Part shown: positions 7,154 to 15,553 of the stretch, in pieces
Numbering within the stretch: the first letter of the stretch is position 1
How the letters are laid out: each line of letters starts with the position of its first letter
Assembly (NCBI RefSeq): GCF_050313795.1
Contig: NZ_JBNPMC010000052.1
Coordinates: forward strand, 1-22,069
Origin: CAMBRQ01 sp945870325
Lineage (GTDB): Bacteria > Bacillota > Clostridia > Lachnospirales > Lachnospiraceae
Direction: 5' to 3'
Length of the DNA: 22,069 nucleotides
The notes under the pieces: model-generated
Told to the model about the DNA's origin: nothing
What the model saw: only the letters and a program-made list of their open reading frames with translations
Databases searched by the model: none
Made by a program: the position numbers and the translations under genes

Positions 7154-10100
7154 CTATTCATCATCGGATAAATCATTATATCCATAGTCATCAGTTTCTT
7201 CAAAACCCATATCGAAGTCATCCTCGTCTGGCTCTTCATCCACATCCACAAGTTCTTCATCCTGGAATTCCTGTTCAGTGTATCCATGAGCCCCAAGATC
7301 TTCATCCTGATGATACTTTCTGTCTCCTTCGATTAATGAGCGGAAATCTGTCTCTCCCAAGTCTGCGGTCTCCATAATCTCAACCTCTGTATTGTCATCA
7401 CGCAGTACGCGTACGTCCAGTCCAAGAGACTGCAACTCCTTAAGCAATACCTTGAAGGACTCCGGAATACCTGGCTCTGGGATATTTTCTCCCTTAATGA
7501 TCGCTTCGTAAGTCTTCACACGTCCAATTACATCATCAGACTTAACAGTAAGGATCTCCTGAAGTGTATAAGATGCACCGTATGCTTCCAGTGCCCATAC
7601 CTCCATCTCTCCGAAACGCTGTCCACCGAACTGTGCCTTACCACCTAACGGCTGCTGTGTAACCAGTGAGTAAGGACCGGTTGAACGTGCATGGATCTTA
7701 TCGTCAACCAGGTGATGCAGTTTCAGATAGTGCATGTGTCCGATGGTTACCGGACTGTCGAAATATTCTCCGGTACGTCCGTCACGCAGGCGAACCTTAC
7801 CGTCTCTGGAGATCGGAACTCCTTTCCAGAGTTTTCTATGCTCTCTGTTATCAGACAGGTACTGCAATACCTCTGGCAACAGTTCTTCTTTATGTTTTGC
7901 CTCGAACTCTTCCCAGCTTAAGTTGACATAGTCATTCGCCAGATCGAGAGTATCCATAATATCATTCTCATCTGCACCGTCGAATACCGGTGTAGCAATG
8001 TTGAATCCTAATGCTTTTGCAGCCAGGGACAAGTGAATCTCAAGCACCTGACCGATGTTCATACGTGAAGGCACACCCAGCGGATTCAAAACGATATCCA
8101 GCGGACGTCCATTTGGCAGGAACGGCATATCTTCTACCGGAAGCACACGGGAAACAACACCCTTGTTACCGTGACGACCAGCCATCTTATCACCGACAGA
8201 GATCTTTCTCTTCTGAGCGATATAGATGCGAACCGCCTGGTTCACGCCCGGAGACAGTTCGTCTCCTCCATCTCTTGTAAATACCTTCGCATCTACAACG
8301 ATACCATATTCTCCGTGAGGAACCTTAAGAGAAGTATCTCTTACTTCACGTGCTTTCTCACCGAAGATTGCACGAAGCAGTCTCTCTTCTGCGGTCAGTT
8401 CCGTCTCTCCCTTCGGAGTAACTTTACCAACCAGGATATCTCCTGCACGTACCTCTGCACCGATACGGATGATACCTCTCTCATCCAGATTCTTAAGCGC
8501 ATCATCACCAACACCTGGGATGTCGCGGGTAATCTCTTCTGGTCCGAGTTTCGTATCACGTGCTTCTGCTTCATATTCTTCAATATGAACAGATGTATAT
8601 ACATCGTCCTGTACCAGTCTTTCACTCAACAGTACAGCATCCTCGTAATTGTAACCTTCCCATGTCATGAATCCGATCAATGGGTTCTTACCAAGAGCCA
8701 TCTCTCCGTTGGATGTTGACGGACCGTCTGCGATCACATCGCCAGCCTCTACTCTGTCACCCTTGAATACGATTGGTCTCTGATTGTAGCAGTTGCTCTG
8801 GTTACTACGCAGGAACTTCGTTAATTTATATTTCTTCAGATTGCCATCGTCCTGACGGATGGTAATCTCTTTGGAAGTAGAACGCTCTACCACACCTGCT
8901 GTCTCTGCGATCACACATACACCAGAGTCAACAGCAGATTTTTCCTCCATACCTGTACCAACAACCGGTGCTTCTGTCATCAGAAGCGGCACAGCCTGAC
9001 GCTGCATGTTAGATCCCATCAGCGCACGGTTCGCATCGTCGTTCTCCAGGAAAGGAATCAGCGCCGTCGCAACGGAGAACACCATCTTAGGAGATACGTC
9101 CATATAATCGAACATTCTTCTCTCGTATTCCTGTGTCTCTTCGCGGTAACGACCGGATACATTCTTATGAATAAAATGTCCTTCTGCATCCAAAGGCTCA
9201 TTCGCCTGTGCCACATGGTAGTTATCCTCTTCGTCGGCGGTCATATATACAACTTCCTCAGTTACTACCGGGTTCGCAGGATCATCATGATTGATCTTAC
9301 GATATGGTGCCTCAACGAATCCGTACTGATTGATTCTCGCATAACATGCCAGAGAGTTGATCAGACCGATGTTCGGACCTTCAGGGGTCTCGATCGGGCA
9401 CATTCTTCCATAATGTGAATAGTGAACGTCTCGTACCTCGAATCCGGCACGGTCTCTTGACAGACCACCTGGACCAAGTGCGGACAGACGTCTCTTATGG
9501 GTCAACTCACCCAACGGGTTATTCTGATCCATGAACTGTGACAGTTGAGAAGAACCAAAGAATTCTTTTACAGCAGCTGTAACAGGCTTAATGTTGATCA
9601 GCGACTGTGGAGAGATGCCTTCCAGATCCTGGGTCGTCATTCTCTCACGTACCACTCTTTCCAATCTGGAAAGACCGATTCTGTACTGATTCTGTAATAA
9701 TTCACCTACGGAACGAATACGTCTGTTACCAAGGTGGTCGATATCATCATCGTTGCCAAGGCCATACTCAAGGTGAATGTTATAGTTAATGGATGCAAGG
9801 ATATCTTCTTTTGTAATATGCTTCGGAATCAGGTCATGGATATCTCTTCTGATCGCGTCCTTCAATTCGTCAATATCTCCGGCTGTCTCTTCCAGGATGC
9901 CTGCAAGAACCGGATAGTATACCTGCTCGGTAACCCCTACTTCCTTCGGGTCAACATCGACAACCGCATCAAGGTCAACCATCATATTAGAAAGGACCTT
10001 AATATTACGCTCTTCATCTTCTCTTGCGATCCACACATATGGGATTGCCGCATTCTGGATCTGGTCTGCCAATTCTCTTGTAATCTTGGTGCCTGCTTCT

Positions 10101-11023
10101 GCAATCACTTCACCTGTGATCGGACTTACTGCTGACTCCGCAAGAACCTGACCGGTAATACGGTTCTTCAGGGCTAATTTTTTATTGAATTTATATCTTC
10201 CTACTTTAGCAAGGTCATAACGTCTTGGGTCGAAGAACATGCTTGTGATCAGGCTCTCTGCGCTGTCCACAGCAAGCGGCTCGCCCGGACGGATCTTCTT
10301 ATATAATTCCAGAAGACCTTCCTGATAGTTGGTCGCTGCGTCCTTCTCAAAACTTGCGATAATCTTCGGTTCCTCTCCGAATAATTCCACAATCTCCGGA
10401 TTCGTGCCGATTCCTAATGCACGGATCAACACCGTGATCGGCACCTTTCTCGTTCTATCTACACGGACATAAAAAACGTCATTGGAATCCGTCTCATATT
10501 CAAGCCATGCACCACGGTTCGGGATGACAGTGGATGAATACAGTTTCTTACCAATCTTATCATGTGCAATTGCATAATAGATACCAGGGGAACGTACTAA
10601 CTGGCTTACGATAACACGTTCCGCTCCATTGATCACGAATGTACCTGTACTCGTCATAAGCGGCAAGTCGCCCATGAAGATCTCATGCTCGTTGATCTCA
10701 TCTGTCTCTTTGTTATGAAGCCTTACTCTTACCTTCAGTGGAGCCGCGTAAGTAGCATCACGCTCCTTACACTCTTCAATCGTGTACTTCACGTCTTTCT
10801 CGCATAAAGTAAAATCAACAAATTCCAGACTCAAGTGACCGCTATAATCAGTAATAGGGGAAATATCATCAAATACTTCATTCAATCCTTCATCCAGAAA
10901 CCACTGGTAGGAATCTTTCTGGACTTCGATTAAGTTAGGCATCTGAAGAACTTCTTTTTGTCTGGAATAACTCATGCGTGAACTTTTTCCACTTTTGATG
11001 GGACGAATTCTGTTTTTCTCCAT
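7154..11023 (-). CDS. rpoB: RNA polymerase subunit beta
   Basis: A 1289-residue beta subunit of expected length. The rifampicin-binding cluster is at about 490-520 (SSQLSQFMDQN, then THKRRLSALGPGGLSRDR) and all common resistance positions (Q496, D499, H509, S514 here) are wild type. Downstream conserved blocks GRMCPIETPEGPNIGLI, the GDKMAGRHGNKG catalytic loop and the C-terminal GGQRFGEMEVWALEAYGA clamp are all present. The C-terminus ends in a D/E-rich tail of about 60 residues. GAGGAG (11036-11041) lies 12 bases before the ATG. It is co-transcribed with rpoC and has its own promoter downstream of a terminator that follows rplL. Confidence 0.98.
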   Translation of the reverse strand: MEKNRIRPIKSGKSSRMSYSRQKEVLQMPNLIEVQKDSYQWFLDEGLNEVFDDISPITDYSGHLSLEFVDFTLCEKDVKYTIEECKERDATYAAPLKVRVRLHNKETDEINEHEIFMGDLPLMTSTGTFVINGAERVIVSQLVRSPGIYYAIAHDKIGKKLYSSTVIPNRGAWLEYETDSNDVFYVRVDRTRKVPITVLIRALGIGTNPEIVELFGEEPKIIASFEKDAATNYQEGLLELYKKIRPGEPLAVDSAESLITSMFFDPRRYDLAKVGRYKFNKKLALKNRITGQVLAESAVSPITGEVIAEAGTKITRELADQIQNAAIPYVWIAREDEERNIKVLSNMMVDLDAVVDVDPKEVGVTEQVYYPVLAGILEETAGDIDELKDAIRRDIHDLIPKHITKEDILASINYNIHLEYGLGNDDDIDHLGNRRIRSVGELLQNQYRIGLSRLERVVRERMTTQDLEGISPQSLINIKPVTAAVKEFFGSSQLSQFMDQNNPLGELTHKRRLSALGPGGLSRDRAGFEVRDVHYSHYGRMCPIETPEGPNIGLINSLACYARINQYGFVEAPYRKINHDDPANPVVTEEVVYMTADEEDNYHVAQANEPLDAEGHFIHKNVSGRYREETQEYERRMFDYMDVSPKMVFSVATALIPFLENDDANRALMGSNMQRQAVPLLMTEAPVVGTGMEEKSAVDSGVCVIAETAGVVERSTSKEITIRQDDGNLKKYKLTKFLRSNQSNCYNQRPIVFKGDRVEAGDVIADGPSTSNGEMALGKNPLIGFMTWEGYNYEDAVLLSERLVQDDVYTSVHIEEYEAEARDTKLGPEEITRDIPGVGDDALKNLDERGIIRIGAEVRAGDILVGKVTPKGETELTAEERLLRAIFGEKAREVRDTSLKVPHGEYGIVVDAKVFTRDGGDELSPGVNQAVRIYIAQKRKISVGDKMAGRHGNKGVVSRVLPVEDMPFLPNGRPLDIVLNPLGVPSRMNIGQVLEIHLSLAAKALGFNIATPVFDGADENDIMDTLDLANDYVNLSWEEFEAKHKEELLPEVLQYLSDNREHRKLWKGVPISRDGKVRLRDGRTGEYFDSPVTIGHMHYLKLHHLVDDKIHARSTGPYSLVTQQPLGGKAQFGGQRFGEMEVWALEAYGASYTLQEILTVKSDDVIGRVKTYEAIIKGENIPEPGIPESFKVLLKELQSLGLDVRVLRDDNTEVEIMETADLGETDFRSLIEGDRKYHQDEDLGAHGYTEQEFQDEELVDVDEEPDEDDFDMGFEETDDYGYNDLSDDE

Positions 11024-11190
11024 ATTGACGTTTCACTCCTCATTTATTTTTTTGCGGGCTGCGAGATAGCCCTTGATACTGCTGAATCATTGAAAACAGG
11101 GCTTTTTCTCCTGTTTTCGCGCAAATTCATGGCATAAGTTTCCACAATAGCGCATTTTTTACTATAGCACATGGGGGAGGGGCTTGTCAA
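11024..11190 (-). promoter_or_regulatory. rpoB promoter and leader
   Basis: On the minus strand TTGACA (11185-11190) and TATAGT (11161-11166) are 18 bases apart, giving a start near 11154 and about 130 bases of leader. The leader contains a 9-bp hairpin GAAAACAGG/CCTGTTTTC and a second one GGGCT/AGCCC just before the ribosome binding site. A 28-codon open frame (11130-11044) runs through both. It has no clear Shine-Dalgarno sequence and is not called as a gene. Confidence 0.75.
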
Positions 11191-11275
11191 CGGGAAGTTA
11201 AAGATTTTTTCGTGAGATCTTTTAATCAAAAAATGTTGAAAAAAAAGAGCGCGCATCCTCCCTATGATACATAAA

Positions 11276-11301
11276 AAAGCCGTTCCATGCGGAACGGCTT
11301 T
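11276..11301 (-). terminator. Terminator after rplL
   Basis: A perfect 11-bp GC-rich stem (AAAGCCGTTCC, loop GCAT, GGAACGGCTTT) runs into a run of U on the minus strand. It separates the rplJ-rplL unit from rpoBC; some read-through is likely, as in other bacteria. Confidence 0.9.
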
Positions 11302-11320
11302 GCTCAATCGTCTTGCTCGA

Positions 11321-11695
11321 TTATTTAACGTTAACTTCAGCACCCTCAGCCTCAAGTTTAGCCTTGATCTCTTCAGCCTCTTCTTTAGAAACTGCTTCTT
11401 TAACCATCTTTGGAGCCTCGTCAACTAATGCCTTAGCTTCTTTTAATCCAAGTCCTGTGATCTCACGAACAACTTTGATTACTTTAACCTTAGAAGCACC
11501 TGCTGCAACTAATTCTACGTTGAACTCTGTCTGCTCTTCTACTGCTGCTGCCTCTCCGCCTGCTGCTGCAACTACTACGCCTGCTGCTGCAGAAACACCA
11601 AATTCTTCTTCACATGCTTTTACTAACTCATTTAATTCTAATACTGATAACTCTTTGATTGCATCAATAAATTCAGCTGTTGTTAACTTTGCCAT
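11321..11695 (-). CDS. rplL: 50S ribosomal protein L7/L12
   Basis: A 124-residue stalk protein that recruits translation factors to the 50S subunit. The N-terminal dimerisation helix (KLTTAEFIDAIKELSVLELNEL), the Ala/Gly/Glu-rich hinge (about 38-55) and the C-terminal factor-binding domain (KVKVIKVVREITGLGLKEAK, then LVDEAPK) are all present. The start at 11695 (MAKLTT) follows GGAGG by eight bases; an ATG five codons upstream overlaps that site and is rejected. It lies 122 bases after rplJ and is followed by a strong terminator. Confidence 0.98.
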   Translation of the reverse strand: MAKLTTAEFIDAIKELSVLELNELVKACEEEFGVSAAAGVVVAAAGGEAAAVEEQTEFNVELVAAGASKVKVIKVVREITGLGLKEAKALVDEAPKMVKEAVSKEEAEEIKAKLEAEGAEVNVK

Positions 11696-11785
11696 TTTAT
11701 TTTCCTCCATTTATTATTTTATTCTTATAATGATGTTCTTCTCACTATGCCAGGCTGCACCTCGCTAAGTTCAAAGAACAGGTTT

Positions 11786-11816
11786 GTACCGGGTCAAGCA
11801 ATGACTTGCCGGGTAC
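11786..11816 (-). other. Intercistronic hairpin between rplJ and rplL
   Basis: Arms 11786-11798 and 11805-11816 form an imperfect stem (GTACC, one mismatch, GG, one bulged base, CAAG) directly after the rplJ stop. It has no U tract. A role in mRNA processing or in raising rplL output over rplJ is possible but inferred only from position. Confidence 0.35.
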
Positions 11817-11817
11817 T

Positions 11818-12378
11818 CTATGCCTCTGCAGGAGCCTCTGCTGCTTCTTCTGCCGGAGCCTCTTCTGCCGGAGCGGCTGCTTCACATGCCTCTGCTCCTC
11901 CCTGCTCTGCAATCTGGTTAAGAACACGAGCAAGATTGGTAATTGGTGACTGTAAGCTTCCAAGTAACTTGGACAGTAATTCTTCTCTTGATGGAACCTT
12001 GGATAATTCTGTTAATCCGGCAACATCATATACTGCGCCTTCAACCACACCTGCTTTTAACTCAAGGGCTTTTGCATCTTTTGCAAATTTGCAAAGGATT
12101 CTTGCCGGAGCTGTTGCATCATCTTTAGAAATCGCAATAGCGCTTGGTCCTTCTAAGTGCTCATCTAATGCTGCAAACTCAGTTCCTTCAAAAGCTCTCT
12201 TCATCATTGTGTTTTTACAAACTTTGTAGATGATTCCAGCTTCTCTTAACTGTTTACGCAGTTCTGTATCCTGAGCAACAGTAAGTCCACGGTAGTCTAC
12301 TAATACAACACTTGCTGCATCTTTGACATCATCTGCAATAGCCTGTACGATTGGTTGTTTTAATTCAACTTTTGCCAC
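11818..12378 (-). CDS. rplJ: 50S ribosomal protein L10
   Basis: A 186-residue protein that anchors the L7/L12 stalk to 23S rRNA and represses its own mRNA through the L10 leader. The rRNA-binding domain is intact (VVLDYRGL-like VVLVDYRGLTVAQDTELR, then YKVCKNTMMKRAFE), followed by the C-terminal L12-docking helix (about 135-160). It ends in a low-complexity Ala/Glu/Pro tail (EEAPAEEAAEAPAEA), making it somewhat longer than the usual 165-175 residues. It starts with GTG, eight bases after a strong AAGGAGGTG (12387-12395). It is the first gene of its unit. Confidence 0.97.
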   Translation of the reverse strand: MAKVELKQPIVQAIADDVKDAASVVLVDYRGLTVAQDTELRKQLREAGIIYKVCKNTMMKRAFEGTEFAALDEHLEGPSAIAISKDDATAPARILCKFAKDAKALELKAGVVEGAVYDVAGLTELSKVPSREELLSKLLGSLQSPITNLARVLNQIAEQGGAEACEAAAPAEEAPAEEAAEAPAEA

Positions 12379-12436
12379 GAATGGTGCACCTCCTTATATT
12401 ATTTGTCTGACTGCACACATAAGGATATAAAATAAA

Positions 12437-12547
12437 ACCTCTACGTCAAAGACATAGAGGTGATGTAAATTCATATTAATCGAATCTAACTTTCCTCGGC
12501 AGGCGTATCACTACTTACGCTTTCGCACCTGCTGTCTTTGGCAGTCA
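12437..12547 (-). ncRNA. L10 (rplJ) leader with attenuator
   Basis: The transcript contains the hallmarks of the ribosomal protein L10 leader: AAGACAGCAGGTGCGAAAGC near its 5' end and GCCTGCCGAGGAAA further on, which pair GCAGG with CCTGC around an inner GCG/CGC stem. It is followed by an 11-bp hairpin (12437-12447/12451-12461, loop of three) and TTTTATTTTAT, an intrinsic terminator. Excess L10-L12 complex binding the leader is known to favour shutoff of this operon. Confidence 0.88.
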
Positions 12548-12553
12548 TCTGAT

Positions 12554-12582
12554 ACTATAGCATTCTTGGGCTTCTGTGTCAA
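12554..12582 (-). promoter_or_regulatory. Promoter of rplJ-rplL
   Basis: On the minus strand TTGACA (12577-12582) and TATAGT (12554-12559) are 17 bases apart, with the predicted start near 12547 at the beginning of the L10 leader. It is divergent from the promoter at 12635-12662. Confidence 0.82.
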
Positions 12583-12634
12583 CCGTTTTCTTGCACTTTT
12601 TACATTTTCCCGTCTTTTCTTGATACGCTCCCGC

Positions 12635-12662
12635 TTGACTTTCATAAGTCGGATGCTATAAT
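12635..12662 (+). promoter_or_regulatory. Promoter of the heavy-metal-domain gene
   Basis: TTGACT (12635-12640) and a perfect TATAAT (12657-12662) are 16 bases apart, giving a leader of about 65 bases. No Fur-box-like palindrome was seen around it. Confidence 0.75.
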
Positions 12663-12733
12663 TAAGTTAGTGATTGCAAACTCTATTGTGAAGCCATCTT
12701 GGCATCGACATTATTGCAGAAAGGAGATCTAGT

Positions 12734-13087
12734 GTGAGTAATTATATTATTGTAGCCATCCTGGCTGTCGTGCTCTTCTTTGGTATACGTTCAAGCATGA
12801 AGCATTTTCGCGGGGAAGGTGGCTGCTGTGGCGGCGGCACATACAAAGCCTGCCGGAAAAAGTTGGATACCGTTATCGGTCAGAAGACGGTATCCGTAGA
12901 AGGAATGAACTGTCAGCATTGCGTGAACAGAGTAATGGAAGCAGTCAACTCCATTGACGGAGCATCTGCTCTTGTAAAACTGAAGAAGGGTGTGGTAATT
13001 GTTTCCACAGAACGCCCGATCAGCAACGAGACCATCAAGAACGCCATTGAAAAAGCCGGATATAAAGTAACCGATATAAAAGAATAG
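12734..13087 (+). CDS. Single-pass membrane protein with heavy-metal-associated (HMA) domain
   Basis: A 117-residue protein with one N-terminal membrane helix (about residues 4-18), a short basic stretch, a Cys/Gly patch (C31, C32, CCGGG, and C40), and then a complete ferredoxin-like HMA domain (about 52-115) with the metal-binding loop GMNCQHC (C60, C63). HMA domains bind soft metals such as Cu(I) or Zn and serve as metallochaperones or sensors. The N-terminal architecture (short membrane helix then Cys patch) resembles that of the FeoB-associated Cys-rich protein encoded opposite. The start is GTG at 12734, seven bases after AAGGAG (12721-12726). It converges on the feo operon and shares its terminator hairpin. 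A role in iron or copper handling is inferred, not shown. Confidence 0.85.
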   Translation: MSNYIIVAILAVVLFFGIRSSMKHFRGEGGCCGGGTYKACRKKLDTVIGQKTVSVEGMNCQHCVNRVMEAVNSIDGASALVKLKKGVVIVSTERPISNETIKNAIEKAGYKVTDIKE

Positions 13088-13123
13088 CGAAGAGACGAGG
13101 TTTCAACCACTTCGTCTATCCCA

Positions 13124-13157
13124 AAAAGGAGAACGACCATCACATCGTTCTCCTTTT
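13124..13157. terminator. Bidirectional terminator between HMA gene and feo operon
   Basis: A perfect 13-bp stem (arms 13124-13136 and 13145-13157, loop of eight) begins with four A and ends with four T, so it has a U tract on both strands. It serves the two convergent units. Confidence 0.9.
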
Positions 13158-13169
13158 ATCATACATATA

Positions 13170-13376
13170 TTATTTTTCATCCGTATGACAACCGCAGCCG
13201 GCGTGCGACTCACTGCCACACCCGGAAGCATTTCCCTCGGCATGACTGCAGGAAGAGCAGTATTTTGCATCCGGGCAGCCAACACATTTGATTCCGTTCT
13301 TTCTGGACTTCATGATATACGCCAGCGCAGAGCCAACAGCCACTACAAGTATTGCAACAACAATCACATCTATCAT
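13170..13376 (-). CDS. FeoB-associated Cys-rich membrane protein
   Basis: A 68-residue protein with one N-terminal membrane helix (about 3-20), a basic stop-transfer patch (KSRKNG) and a cytoplasmic Cys-rich tail with seven Cys (31, 34, 40, 43, 53, 61, 63) and three His. The signature KCVGCPDAKYC matches the small proteins regularly found just after feoB in Firmicutes, thought to help or stabilise FeoB, possibly as the counterpart of FeoC. It starts at an ATG preceded by AAGGAG, 44 bases after the feoB stop, and is the last gene of the feoA-feoB operon. Whether it binds Fe(II) or an iron-sulfur cluster is unknown. Confidence 0.88.
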   Translation of the reverse strand: MIDVIVVAILVVAVGSALAYIMKSRKNGIKCVGCPDAKYCSSCSHAEGNASGCGSESHAGCGCHTDEK

Positions 13377-13388
13377 ACGACAAACTCC

Positions 13389-13420
13389 TTACTTATATGT
13401 AATCTTACTTATATATAATC
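13389..13420. repeat. Two tandem 16-bp repeats in the feoB intergenic gap
   Basis: TTACTTATATGTAATC (13389-13404) is followed directly by TTACTTATATATAATC (13405-13420), one base different. They fill most of the gap between feoB and the Cys-rich gene; part of the first copy supplies the ribosome binding site. Probably a slippage duplication. Confidence 0.6.
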
Positions 13421-15421
13421 TTATTTACTGCTCAAAGCATACTCAGCAGCCAGGTTCTTATTCGTCTTCTGGATCAGATAGACAACAACTGCAGCCATCA
13501 CAGCAACAATAATCAGACCAGGCACGAAACCGCCGCCCAGAGAACCTGTAGTAATCAGTGTACCAATCTGGTATACAAGGAATCCAACTGTATAACCGAC
13601 ACCTAACTGAAGGCAGATACCGCCAGCCAGCCATTTGCCGCTCTTAATCTCAGAATGCATAGCACCGATCGCAGCAAAACACGGAGGTGTGAACAGGTTA
13701 AACATCAGGTAAGCCAAAGCAGCAACCTTTGTCATAGCAAAGATTGTAGCAACCTCTGTACCAGCGCCTTCCATCAGAGCCAATTCGTCTGTATCAATGA
13801 AACTTGTTACGCCATAGCAAACAGCCAGTGTACCAACGACATTTTCCTTCGCGATGAAACCAGTAACCGCTGCTGCCGCAAGCTGCCATGCGTGGAAGCC
13901 AACGATCGGTACCAGGATATAAGCGAAAGGATTCGCAATGGAAGCCAGGATTGATGTGTTCTCCATACCTTCTTCCACAAGTTGAAGATGCCAATTGAAA
14001 CTCTGCATAATCTGAACCACGGTATTGCACACCAGAATGATCGTACCAGCCTTCACAATGTAAGCCCAGCCACGTCCGCACATGGAGATGACCGCACGCT
14101 TCAGGCTTGGAAGTTTGTATTCAGGCAACTCGATGATGAAGAAGGACTTTCTTACCTTGTAACCAGCCAGTTTGTTCACCAGAAGGGCGCAAACCAGAAT
14201 CAATACAATACCTACAAAGTACATCAGGGTACCAACCCAGGATGCATCTGCAAAGAAAGCACCTGCAAATAATGCGATAACCGGAAGTTTCGCGCCACAA
14301 GGCATGAACGGTGTCAGCATAGCAGTCGCTCTGCGCTCACGCTCATTACGAATTGTACGGCAAGCCATAACACCAGGGATCGCACAACCGGTACCGATAA
14401 CAAACGGAATCACTGACTTTCCGGAAAGACCAACCTTTTTGAAAATAGGGTCAAGCACAACCGTAGCACGTGCCATGTAACCACAGTCTTCCAACAGGGC
14501 GATCAGGAAATACATAACCATAACCAGCGGCAGGAAACCGACAACGGCACCAACACCACCAATAATACCATCAACAATCAGTGCTGACAAGAACGGATTC
14601 GCATTCTCCATCCAGCCGCCAGCCATCTCTTGGAAACTTTCAATTGCTCCTACCAAAGCATCGGCAATCCACGGTCCTACCCATGCCTGAGAGATCTGGA
14701 ATACCAGGAACATTACAACCGCAAAAATAATCAGACCTGCAACAGGATTCGTCAGAACAGAGTCAAGCGTATCCTGAGAATTCTTCTCCTTGGTCAGAAC
14801 CTTACGAGTCTCAACGCCAGTCACAATCTGGTTCACAAAACTGAAACGCTTACGGTCAGCCGCCTCGACCTCTGTCTTACTTGTCAGATCAATATTGCCC
14901 TGAACATAAGGAGCCTTCTGTTCCTTTCCCTTCAGGGAAGCAGCAGCCTTCACAACCTCTGTCAGTCCGCTCGCGGAAGTAGATACTGTCTTCACAACCG
15001 GGCAGCCCAATTTGGCAGATAATACTTCTGCATCGATCTTAGTTCCCTTCTTCTCATTGATGTCGCTCTTATTCAGTGCCACAACCACCGGCACGCCCAG
15101 TTCTAACAACTGTGTCGTAAAGAACAAGCTACGGCTCAGATTGGTTGCGTCCACAATATTGATGATCGCATCCGGATGCTCATTCTTAACATAACCACTT
15201 GTGATGCTCTCCTCAGAAGTGAATGGAGACATGGAATAAGCACCAGGAAGATCCACTGCAATCAGTTCCTCGCTGCCATCATAATACGTTTTCTTAATCG
15301 GGCTCTCTTTCTTCTCAACAGTAACACCTGCCCAGTTACCAACCCTTTCATTTCTGCCGGTAAGTGCATTGTACATGGTAGTCTTACCGCTATTCGGATT
15401 ACCAGCAAAAGCAATTCTCAT
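13421..15421 (-). CDS. feoB: Ferrous iron transport protein FeoB
   Basis: A 666-residue inner-membrane Fe(II) transporter. The N-terminal G-protein domain has G1 GNPNSGKTT (7-15), G2 threonine T34 in AGVTVEKK, G3 DLPG (57-60), G4 NKSD (117-120) and a G5-like STSAS (147-151). The helical GDI-like spacer follows (about 160-220), then a membrane domain with the gate motifs: LLEDCGYMARA, GTGCAIPGVMACRTIRN and FMPCGAKLPVIALFAG, whose cysteines are implicated in iron passage. It lacks a C-terminal Cys-rich extension, that role being encoded by the separate downstream gene. AGGAGG precedes the ATG. It lies 115 bases after feoA and is expected to be induced under iron limitation through the Fur-box-like sites ahead of feoA. 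Confidence 0.97.
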   Translation of the reverse strand: MRIAFAGNPNSGKTTMYNALTGRNERVGNWAGVTVEKKESPIKKTYYDGSEELIAVDLPGAYSMSPFTSEESITSGYVKNEHPDAIINIVDATNLSRSLFFTTQLLELGVPVVVALNKSDINEKKGTKIDAEVLSAKLGCPVVKTVSTSASGLTEVVKAAASLKGKEQKAPYVQGNIDLTSKTEVEAADRKRFSFVNQIVTGVETRKVLTKEKNSQDTLDSVLTNPVAGLIIFAVVMFLVFQISQAWVGPWIADALVGAIESFQEMAGGWMENANPFLSALIVDGIIGGVGAVVGFLPLVMVMYFLIALLEDCGYMARATVVLDPIFKKVGLSGKSVIPFVIGTGCAIPGVMACRTIRNERERRATAMLTPFMPCGAKLPVIALFAGAFFADASWVGTLMYFVGIVLILVCALLVNKLAGYKVRKSFFIIELPEYKLPSLKRAVISMCGRGWAYIVKAGTIILVCNTVVQIMQSFNWHLQLVEEGMENTSILASIANPFAYILVPIVGFHAWQLAAAAVTGFIAKENVVGTLAVCYGVTSFIDTDELALMEGAGTEVATIFAMTKVAALAYLMFNLFTPPCFAAIGAMHSEIKSGKWLAGGICLQLGVGYTVGFLVYQIGTLITTGSLGGGFVPGLIIVAVMAAVVVYLIQKTNKNLAAEYALSSK

Positions 15422-15504
15422 GTTAAAATCCTCCTCTTATCCTTTTTAAGCATTCTCTTAAAGTCAAATAAACGCAAAAGTTAGTTTTCACTAATCGATA
15501 ACCT

Positions 15505-15553
15505 AAAAAAACAACTGCCACCAGCGCTTAATCTTTTTAGATTAAGATCGCTG
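15505..15553 (-). terminator. Attenuator-like hairpin at the feoA stop codon
   Basis: On the minus strand CAGCG-AT-CTTAATC pairs with GATTAAG-CGCTG (arms 15540-15553 and 15522-15533): 12 bp with a two-base bulge. The feoA stop codon is in its TAAAAA loop. A run of seven U follows about ten bases after the stem (15505-15511). The distance of the U run is greater than in a standard terminator, so this is at best a partial terminator tuning feoA against feoB, or an RNA processing site. Confidence 0.45.

Noticed and set aside
9463..9570. Possible rifampicin-resistance changes in rpoB
   Set aside because: Residues equivalent to the classical resistance positions (Q496, D499, H509, S514 in this protein) are wild type.
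3481..10135. Many open frames of 60-180 codons on the plus strand across rpoC and rpoB
   Set aside because: They lie antisense to two unmistakable RNA polymerase genes, show no family-like sequence, and lack ribosome binding sites and promoters.
11044..11424. 126-codon minus-strand frame overlapping the start of the rplL-rpoB gap
   Set aside because: Most of it overlaps the 3' end of rplL in another frame and the terminator hairpin; only the last 28 codons lie in the rpoB leader and are discussed as a low-confidence leader peptide.
12400..12560. T-box or riboswitch before rplJ
   Set aside because: The sequence fits the ribosomal L10 leader, and no T-box TGGNACCGCG element is present.
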